DNA of 49,487 nt from Mastigamoeba balamuthi (Eukaryota > Evosea > Mastigamoebida > Mastigamoebidae), in NCBI GenBank assembly GCA_902651635.1, contig CACRSC010000044.1, positions 186,236 through 235,722 on the forward strand. The letters are read 5' to 3'. A model generated the notes under the pieces. The model saw only the letters and a list, made by a program, of their open reading frames with translations, did no database searches and was not told where the DNA came from. Every line of letters starts with the position of its first letter. The first letter of the stretch is position 1. The translations under genes were made by a program, and so were the position numbers. Below are positions 42,440-49,487 of this stretch, piece after piece.

Positions 42440-43033
42440 TCGCGGACGCGCCCCCTCGTCAACCACCCGGAGGAAATCGTAATTAATTGAATCGAGCAAG
42501 ACAAGAACAATCTGGAGGGTCATCTCTACACGCGCTGGTGTTGACCTGCAGCCGAAACAAGCTCACATAGACCTCCGCGAGGGGGCGTTTCACTGCACGT
42601 GGCACAAGGGGTGCCATTACATGACCCGCGGGCCAAATTCAAACCGATACAGATAGCGCAAGCCCTCATCAGACAGAATGCTCACCGCGTGTGTTTGCAA
42701 CAGCACAAAAGCGTTGTTCTTCTCGCATCCCGAACCACATTGCCAAATGCTGGTGTCCACGGCCACGGAGAACAGTAAGAGATGTCTCAGATGCCCGATT
42801 CCCGCTGCTTGACGAGGAGGACGCGTCTCCGGCGGTCGCTGGCCATCGGGTCACCACCTGCTTCTGCTGCGGAGAGTGAGCCCGGCCTCAATCTCGTTGC
42901 GGTTTCAGCGTGTGGCCAATCCGAGGGCCATTGGGGAGACTCATAGATCCCTCAAACTCCAGTTGTGAGCTGTGCCAGCCTGGGAGAGAGGGGAGAGGAC
43001 CGGGAGAAGGGTTGGGAGGGACAGGGACATAAA
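41272..43033. repeat. tandem duplication, copy 2
   Basis: Second copy of the segment at 39029-40790. Beyond about 43030 it continues into family copy B, whereas copy 1 continues into the AT-rich junction sequence. Confidence 0.9.
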
Positions 43034-43052
43034 GCGGAGTGCCACCAATTTG

Positions 43053-43915
43053 TTAATACGGATACAGCCCGCCTGGCTCTCCAGAGACATGAGCGACCAG
43101 CATCCCCCCGCCCCGAGACCCAGCCAAGCCCACTGCTCCGCGCCTTGGGATTTCGAAGAGGCTGCAGACGGCGTCCCTTGTGCTTGTTGTCACTGTTCCG
43201 CCCCTTCCCATTGCGGCAGCTTGCACGTCCTGCAGAATCCGACTCGGCAGCACGTCGACCGGGTAGTGGCTGTTCGAGATCGCGTACAGCCACGTCAGGA
43301 GCGAAATCGTCTCCGGCATGCCGGACTGGCCCCTGACGTTGGTGGCGATGGCCAGCCCGACGACGCCCTGGTGGCAGCTGCTGGCGTCGGCCATGACGAG
43401 CAACGCCTCCTTGGGCCACGGGACCACGAACTTGAGCGACGTCAGCCTCCACACGTCCCTGTCCCTGACGAGGTCCGTGGCGGCGGCCACGACCATGGGC
43501 TGCAAGGGCGACCGGTGGGCGTGAACGCCAAAGAGACTCGAGGGCGGCGCAGTGCGTACCAGGTCCCTGACGCTGTGCAGGAGGGCGTCGTCGACCAGCC
43601 CCGTCTCCAAAGGGTCGCGTACGAAGTTCATGACGAAACGGAGCTCAGGCACGTCGAACGGCCGAACGCGCCATCTGCTGACGTCAGTCCACAGCGCCAC
43701 CTCGTCGTCGCCGGAGTCACCGCGCGGGATGTCGCTGGCCTGGCTTGCAACAATGTCACCGGGCTGACAAGCCAAGGGGCGCGAGGAGCGCGAGGGGGGC
43801 ACGCGGGGCTGGGGCGCACCTCGGGCTTGGTGATCGTGCGCCTTCGCTTCCGCGGGGGCTCGGAGCGCTCGAGGGACGAGGGCGGGGGCCTGCGGCGCGA
43901 CACCTGCGAGCACAT
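43053..43915 (-). CDS. multi-copy family, copy B (most intact)
   Basis: Two exons, 43915-43820 and 43763-43053, join in phase at a GTGCGCC donor, giving 268 residues. Exon 1 is MCSQVSRRRPPPSSLERSEP followed by PRKRRRTITKPE, with a basic cluster like a nuclear localisation signal. Exon 2 reads PGDIVASQASDIP, VALWTDVSRWRVRPFDVPE, VPWPKEALLVMADASSCHQG and HYPVDVLPSRILQDVQAAAM. No known domain was recognised. The last 40 residues (from TRDAVCSLFE) are in a different frame from copies A and C, and the stop may lie in an intron, so the C-terminus is doubtful. Related copies are at 17.3-19.5 and 48.2-49.5 kb and a piece is at 47 kb. It could be a gene family or the coding part of a mobile element. 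Confidence 0.5.
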
Positions 43916-44280
43916 GGTCTGGGGGCCTTGGTGTGCTGTGCCTGCGCTCCTGCTCAGCAGTACAACTTGTGTTGTGCCCTCACGGCCACTTCGTAATGCG
44001 CTGACGTCGGCCGCGCAGCGTCACGCTGTGACATCAGCAGCTGTGGCCCTTGGTGGCCCCCGTGGCCCCAAAGGGCTGCGTTGCCCGGCTCTCCACGAAG
44101 CGGCACTCGGGCTCGTCGAGGGCCCGCGGGAACGAGCCTTGCTCGCCCTGCTGCGTCCTGGAAGTTGTGTTCCAGCGTCCAGGGCACAGGGGAGGGAGGA
44201 GGGGGTGTCGTACTCTCTTTGGTGCTCTCCTGGGGGCTCATCTCGCGAAGCTCTGCGATCACTGCGAGGCCTGAGTGCAT
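43916..44280 (-). other. conserved 5' region of family copy B
   Basis: The region upstream of copy B matches the regions upstream of copies A and C closely: CCCGAGTGCCGCTTCGTGG, CAAGGGCCACAGCTG, GACGTC.GCGCATTACGAAG and CACCAAGGCCCCCAGACCAT. The conservation extends well beyond exon 1, as in segmental duplication. It may contain a promoter and a further upstream exon. Confidence 0.5.
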
Positions 44281-44807
44281 ACTGCTGTGTAGGGGTTGTC
44301 ACAAGTCCAGCTGCGAGTGCACGCGCGTTCACCGCAAGACCGCGATTGAGCAGGCAGGCGGCAGTTCCAGTGCGAGACGCTGCGGCAAACGCACACCTCT
44401 TCCTGGCAGCGGCGAACGCGGGGCTTGATACAGCGGTCCAGCGAGCCAGGAAGGTCGGATGTGCCGACGCCGCAGAGACCCTGCGCACGCCCGTTGCGGC
44501 TGAGATGACGTGGCGAACAGATTTCTCCCAGAAGAATCCCAGCAGAACTGGAATTGCCAGAAGTTCCCGCCCTCCTCTGGAGACCTCAGTGCCAACGGGA
44601 ACAGCACGGGGGCTCGCAGGGTCTCCCAGTGCCCCGTTCACCCCGCCGTGCGCAGTGCACCAAAAGTGCAACTGCAGATACCACAAGTCCAGAGATATCT
44701 GTGCGTGACGTAGCAGCACCGTTGCATTTCCAAGAGGAGCACAGCACAGTCCGTTGATTCGCCGACAGCGACAGCGAGCCAGAGCCACGAGAGAAGGGAG
44801 CGGAGCG
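44281..44807. other. spacer upstream of the thiamine fusion gene
   Basis: No exon was recognised. It should carry the ThiE-ThiD promoter. A CTGAGAT word at about 44500 recalls part of a TPP riboswitch, but the rest of the motif is missing. Confidence 0.45.
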
Positions 44808-46357
44808 ATGAGCAGCAGCAGCGGGAGGCAGACGGAGGGCGAGGACCTGGGGCGCGTGGAGCGTCCCCTGCATCAGCAGCAGCAGCAACAGCTGGAGGGC
44901 CAGAGGCGGCGTGCATTGGACCTGAGCGTGTACCTCGTGACGGACAGGCCGCTGTGCAAGGGGCGGGACCTGGAGGACGTGGTGGAGGAGGCGGTCAGGG
45001 GCGGGGCGACGATGGTGCAGCTGCGGGAGAAGGACTGCGGCACCCGCGACTTTGTGGAGCTGGCGGTGCGCCTGAGGGGCAGGCTGGCAGCCCGCGGGGT
45101 GCCCCTGGTCATCAACGACCGCGTGGACGTGGCGCTGGCCTCGGGCGCAGACGGCGTGCACATCGGGCAGAGCGACATGCCCTACGCCCTCGCCCGCAGG
45201 CTCCTGGGCCCCGGCAGGATCGTGGGGCTGTCGGTCGAGACGGTGCAGCAGGCGCGCGAGGCCCAGGCCCTCGACGTCGACTACATCGGCATCTCGCCGG
45301 CCTTTGCGACGCAGACCAAGCTGGACACCAGCACGCCCTTTGGCCTCGAGGGCATCCGCGAGGTCGCCGCGTTCACGAGGCACCCCACGGTGGCCATCGG
45401 CGGCATCAACGCCGACAACGCGGCCGACGTGATGGGGGCGGGTGCCAACGGCGTGGCCGTCGTGTCGGCCATCTGCTCAGCGCCCGAACCCCCCAGCAGG
45501 CCGCCAGGCGCCTCCGCGGCGTCGTGGACGCGGCCAGGAACGCCAGGACGTACAGGAGGGCGCTGGCGATCGCCGGCAGCGACCCGAGCGGCGGGGCGGG
45601 CATCCAGGCGGACCTCAAGACGTTCTCCGCGCTCGGCTGCTTCGGGGCCTCGGCCATCACCGCCGTCGTCGACGAGAACACGGTCGGGGTGTTCGGCGTG
45701 CACCCGATCCCGCCCGCGTTCGTGCAGGGGCAGGTGCGCTCGGTCCTCAGCGACGTGGGGGCGGACGCGGTGAAGATCGGCATGCTGCACTCGTCGGAGC
45801 TGGTGCGGGCGGTGCGGGAGGTGCTGGACGAGTACGACGTCGGCAACGTGGTGCTGGACCCCGTGATGGTGGCCACGTGCGGGGGCAAGCTGCTCGAGGA
45901 CGACGCCGTGGCCGCCCTCAAGGAGGTCCTCGCCCCGCGGGCCCGGCTCATCACCCCCAACATCCCCGAGGCCGAGATCCTCCTGGGCAAGCGCATCGCC
46001 CGCCAGGAGGAGCTCCCGGCCCTCGCCAGGGAGCTGTCGACGTCGTTGGGCGGGAGGGTCTCGGTGCTGCTCAAGGCCGGCCACCTGAGCGACGCCAGCG
46101 TCGTGGACGTCTTGTACAACGCCGAGACGGGCGAGACGCTGGAGCTGGCCTCGCAGCGCATCAGCACCCCCAACACCCACGGCACGGGCTGCACCCTGTC
46201 GTCGGCCGTGGCGGCCTTTCTTGCGCAGGGCCTGCCCATGAACGACGCGGTGCGGAGGGCCAAGGACTACGTCTCGCAGGCGATCGCCGAGGGCGCGCAG
46301 TACAAGATCGGCAAGGGCCACGGGCCTGTGCACCACTTCCACAGCTTCTGGCATTAA
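44808..46357 (+). CDS. bifunctional ThiE-ThiD: thiamine-phosphate synthase / HMP-P kinase
   Basis: Intronless. The N-terminal domain (about residues 43-230) is ThiE: VYLVTDR, GGATMVQLREKD, VINDRVDVALASGADGVHIG, GISPAFATQTK, AIGGINADN and GVAVVSAI. It couples HMP-pyrophosphate to thiazole phosphate. The C-terminal domain (about 255-516) is ThiD: LAIAGSDPSGGAGIQADLK, VKIGMLHSSE, VLDPVMVATCGGKLL, LITPNIPEAEILLG and THGTGCTLSSAVAAF. It phosphorylates HMP and HMP-P. The two halves lie in different frames; the shift falls in the linker at a C6 run, 45489-45494. One extra C would give an unbroken frame of 516 residues through PEPPQQAARRLR. A sequencing error is the simplest reading. The Gln-rich start is eukaryote-like. 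The domain order is that of bacterial ThiED, opposite to plant TH1. Confidence 0.9.
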
Positions 46358-46990
46358 GCTTCAGCTCCGCGTTGTTCCAAAGGTCATTCCTGTGTTGCTT
46401 CACACAGCTATTGGCCCTCGTTCGACCAATGGAGGCACAGCGATGAGGCAGAGAGAACTTCCCTGAGAGATGGACGTGAACCCACCAGTTAGTAGGCCCA
46501 TCGCTATTTCGGAACCCCTCAGACCTGCGTGGATGATGGGCGTGCTGCGTAGCTGTGCTCAATGGCTCGTCCCGGGTGTGAGAAGGGTGGAGGGGCGCGA
46601 GAGAGTGCGAGAGAGGTCCAGGCAACAGGTGAAGCTCAGCTGTTGCTTGGGAGGGAAACACAGCGGCAAAGGAACACGTTTCCAGGCGGATTTCTCTCGG
46701 TCGTGATGGAAAAAGCCGTACGAATGCTTGTGCCAACGCTATAGGGACTGCGAGGGGGCTCTGGCACGCACGTTCTCTGCCAACGAAGTACCCACTCGTT
46801 TTTCATCAGCAGTGGCTGTGGACGACAAGCACACTACCTCTGCTCGCCACAGAGCGCCAGGGCGGCTGCTACAAGGTACAGGTGGCCACAGCTGCCCGCT
46901 GGACCCTTTTCACAGCCAACGACGACCCAGGGCTGAGTCACCAAAGATGTGGCCCGAGAGCTGACACAAAAGAACACTGTCTTTACTTCA
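46358..46990. other. intergenic, no gene seen
   Basis: The stretch follows the thiamine gene. Short frames only, with no repeat match noticed. Confidence 0.5.
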
Positions 46991-46994
46991 CTTC

Positions 46995-47330
46995 ACAATC
47001 ATCCCACAGGCCATTCACAAGTCAAGTTTGAGTCATCCTCGAGGTCGAGATGATCGATGACGTTGTTGTCCGGCACGTCAATGGTGCCAACGGCAGGACG
47101 GTGTGCGACGGCCCACACCCTGAGAAATGCGGAGAGTGAGCCGGCGAGATCCCGATGCAATGGCCATTTCTGTGAACCCTGAGGGGAGACTCATATGCAT
47201 CACTCTGCCTGGGTGAGAGCTGTCCCAGTGCGAGAGAGAGTGGGGAGGACCGGGAGAAGGACGGGGTGGGATAGGGACATGAAGCAGGATGGCACCACTT
47301 TGAAAACGGTGGAGTGTCCCGCCGTTCTTG
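46995..47330 (-). pseudogene. multi-copy family fragment D (inverted-repeat arm)
   Basis: Its reverse complement is nearly identical to 49170-49487. It includes the intron-like pyrimidine tract, the CTCCGCATTTCTCAG acceptor-like end and a frame reading TIDVPDNNVIDHLDLEDDSN then LTCEWP. It is a 3' piece of the family only, with no exon 1. Confidence 0.7.
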
Positions 47331-47349
47331 GTGGTGTTGTGGGACTGCA

Positions 47350-47580
47350 TCACGCGCCACCAGGGCCGCACGCGTGAAACTACGATGGCGCCGTGCAGTA
47401 CTGCCTCTCGCTAGTAGTGGCGCTCGACCTCGTCGCCGCCATCGCCAGGCACCGCGCGGGCCTCGAGGTGGTCGCAGCCCCAGCCAGCGCAGCAGCAGCA
47501 GCAGCAGCAGCTGATGGCGGCGCTCGCGGCGGCCGTCGAGAGTGCAGCGGAGGACGCACCGCACGGCAGGGCTCGACGAC
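47350..47580 (+). pseudogene. decayed fragment of the RING-CH ligase C-terminal region
   Basis: TACGATGGCGCCGTGCAGTA, then a frame reading LSLVVALDLVAAIARHRAGL, match the RING-CH product (CHYEGAVHYYG, LSVVVALGLVAAIAAVECYH, RRHAGLEAAPLPE) with deletions. A CAG-repeat stretch replaces the Gln-rich loop. It then runs into repeat R2. Confidence 0.7.
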
Positions 47581-47740
47581 GGGTCAGTCGTCGATCGCCC
47601 GGGCCTCTTGGCGGCCTCGTCATGGTGCCTCTGCCCCGGGGCTGTGCTCCTCTGCTCCTCCGCGACACGCCCGCTGTCCCTGTGGCCGTCGACCGCAGCA
47701 CTTGGCGGGGGCCACGGTGCACCTCCCTCTTGCAGACAGT
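47540..47740 (+). repeat. dispersed repeat R2, copy 2
   Basis: Partner of 22150-22400. The shared words are in the same order with about the same spacing. It overlaps the end of the RING-CH fragment, so R2 may itself derive from gene-flanking DNA. Confidence 0.5.
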
Positions 47741-48199
47741 GGGGGTTGCTGGGCACGCTGCCAGACGCGTTGAAAAGGGCACAGCCTGCCACGTCATGGC
47801 GTCAGCCTGGTGGCGCAACAGCTGGGAAATGCCGTGCCAAAGAGAACACCTGTGACGGCCACGTAACACGCCTGAAGAACGCCATATACTCGCGGTAGTA
47901 GTGACATCACGTGAGGCGTCGAAGCAGTGCTGTGGAGCATGCATCCGTCTGGGACTCATAAACCTGACCACAAATCGAGGAGATCCAAGAAATTTGGAGG
48001 AAGAGGATACGGTGCACCCCCACGTGGCCCGCGACCAGCATCGGCAGCGCGATGTAGGCACCACAAAATTGATCGTGGGCACAAGTGAGCGCAAGCACTG
48101 CTGAAACGTGCACGGAGTCTCTTGGGACAGGCTGGAGCAGAATGTATGACATTGGACCATACGGGAAGGTCATGGAGTATGTGCACTTTGCTCTGAAGG
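47741..48199. other. spacer, no recognised gene
   Basis: It lies between R2 and family copy C. No domain or exon pair was found on either strand. Confidence 0.45.
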
Positions 48200-49487
48200 G
48201 TTCATGTCGCAGGAAAGGCAGTTGAGTGTTGGGTCTCAAGAGAAAGACGGTGTGATTCGTGGGGTCATGTTCTGGGTCGATGGAGCCTCACAACCGCCAT
48301 ACGTGACTCTCTCGCGTCATAGTACAACCTCTCAGACCAAGTCGGGAGGTCGGGTGACGCTGCTGACCACGTCAGTGACCCACAAATCTCCCGCGCGATT
48401 CAGCAGTGACTCTACTGCCTCTTGTTCCCCTGCAACACCACCCCCGGCACCCTCGACCCCCAGCACACAGCCCCCGCACAGCAGAGCGCAGCGGGGCGAC
48501 CGAGGGCATGTGCCCGTGGGCCCTCGGCGAGCCCGAGTGCCGCTTCGTGGCGAGCAGGGCAACGCAGCCATTTCGGGGCCACGGGGGCCACCAAGGGCCA
48601 CAGCTGCCGATGTCACAGCGTGACGCAGTGCGGCCGACGTCAGCGCATTACGAAGCAGCCGTGAGGGCACAACACAAGTTGTACTGCTGAGCAGGAGTGC
48701 AGGCACAGCACCCCAAGGCCCCCAGACCATGTTCTCGCAGGTGTCGCGCCGCAGGCCCCCGCCCTCGTCTCTCGAGCTCTCCGAGCCCCCACGGAAGCGC
48801 AGGCGCACGACCACTAAGCCCGAGGTGCGCCCCTGCCCCGCGTACCACCCTCGCGCTCTTCGCACCACCTTGGTGAATCTGACCGACCTGACGACCCAGG
48901 AACTCAGATTGCTCACAGTGTGTCGGCAACGGCCTGGTGGCGCTGTTGATAGACGTAAGTTGATGGTGTCGACAGTTCAGTTCGACGTGCCCGAGCGCCG
49001 CTTCGTCCGCGACCCCGACGCCCTCCACGTTGTACGGCCCGCGCCATGTCGTGAAGAAGGACTCTGTCTGCGAGCTCTTCGAGACGCCCCAAGGCGCGGA
49101 GCAGTGGGCTTGGGTGGGGTCTCGGGGCAGGGGGGAGATACTCGCCCTCTGTGTCTGTGTGAGCACGGCGGGACCCTCCACCGTTTTCAAAGTGGTGCCA
49201 TCCTGCTTCATGTCCCTGTCCCACCCCGTCCTTCTCCCGGTTCTTCCCCCTCTCTCCCGCGCTGGGACAGCTCTCATCCAGGCAGAGTGATGCACATGAG
49301 TCTCCCCTCAGGGTTCACAGAAACGGCCATTGCATCGGGATCTCGCCAGCTCACTCTCCGCATTTCTCAGGCTGTGGGCCGTCGCACACCGTCCTGCCGT
49401 TGGCACCATTGACGTTCCGAACAACAACGTCATCGATCATCTTGTCCTCGAGGATGACTCAAACTTGACTTGTGAATGGCCTGTGGC
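48200..49487 (+). pseudogene. multi-copy family, copy C (runs off the window)
   Basis: An upstream block (GVIRGVMFWVDGASQ, about 48250-48300) corresponds to IRGVIFSVNGA in copy A. Exon 1 starts at 48729 (MFSQVSRRRPPPSSLELSEP, PRKRRRTTTKPE) and ends at a GTGCGCC donor. Then VPERRFVRDPDALHVV and KKDSVCELFETPQGAEQWAW lie in different frames, so this copy is broken or has an unseen micro-exon. The last part, from 49372, reads TIDVPNNNVIDHLVLEDDSN then LTCEWPV to the window edge. It is the only copy showing the 3' exons in sense order, but it is incomplete. Confidence 0.5.
49170..49487 (+). repeat. right arm of a large inverted repeat (with 46995-47330)
   Basis: Aligned by eye with the reverse complement of 46995-47330, it differs at only scattered positions over about 320 bases. 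The repeat reaches the window edge, so the true arm may be longer. Confidence 0.8.

Noticed and set aside
44490-44520. Possible TPP riboswitch upstream of the thiamine gene (CTGAGAT word)
   Set aside because: The second conserved half of the TPP aptamer (around GGATAATGCCAGCG) is absent and no P2/P4 stems are apparent.
45480-45500. Programmed -1 frameshift as the main explanation for the ThiE-ThiD frame change
   Set aside because: The site is a plain C6 homopolymer with the P-site slip mismatched. A missing C in the sequence is simpler, so it is kept only as an alternative.

Overview
The window is nuclear DNA of a eukaryotic protist. Genes on both strands are cut by short introns, mostly 40-170 bases, with GT-AG and a few GC-AG borders. 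The products are eukaryotic: the kinetochore protein NDC80, a UBE2G1-type ubiquitin-conjugating enzyme, a RING-CH membrane ligase, an RNASEK/V-ATPase accessory protein, a VIT-vWA protein and HAMP-type class III cyclases. Most of the DNA is visibly GC-rich; a stretch near 28.8-31.7 kb is not. A free-living, perhaps amoebozoan, protist fits, but this is inference and no species is claimed.

Layout. 0-5 kb: a secreted beta-trefoil protein (+) and a three-exon heparinase-like polysaccharide lyase (-). 5.0-5.8 kb: two inverted copies of a dispersed repeat. 6.0-10.2 kb: a 15-exon VIT-vWA protein with an AGC-kinase-like domain embedded between the vWA domain and the usual C-terminal region; its catalytic core is missing. 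10.3-11.5 kb: a PAP2 lipid phosphatase. 11.9-16.6 kb: two related secreted, cysteine-rich, probably GPI-anchored surface proteins. 16.8-20.1 kb: repeats, a decayed multi-copy gene and a SPRY fragment. 20.7-21.8 kb: an unrecognised membrane protein (-). 22.9-27.9 kb: a large adenylyl cyclase with two tandem TM-sensor-TM-HAMP-cyclase modules. 28.2-31.7 kb: kinase fragments, a repeat copy carrying a MITE-like insertion, and a low-GC island. 31.9-37.5 kb: NDC80 (-), RNASEK-like (+) and UBE2G1-like (-). 37.9-43.0 kb: a RING-CH membrane ligase (-) and a nearly identical partial duplicate joined at an N. 43.0-49.5 kb: further copies of the multi-copy family and a ThiE-ThiD thiamine synthesis fusion.

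The genes form no operon-like unit. Themes are surface and secreted proteins, membrane signalling and ubiquitin conjugation, set among a mosaic of shuffled gene fragments and repeats. The two most notable loci are the two-domain adenylyl cyclase, whose split of catalytic residues matches animal transmembrane cyclases, and the VIT-vWA protein with the gutted kinase. Exon borders were assigned by hand from splice motifs, reading-frame continuity and family knowledge; no transcript evidence was available.
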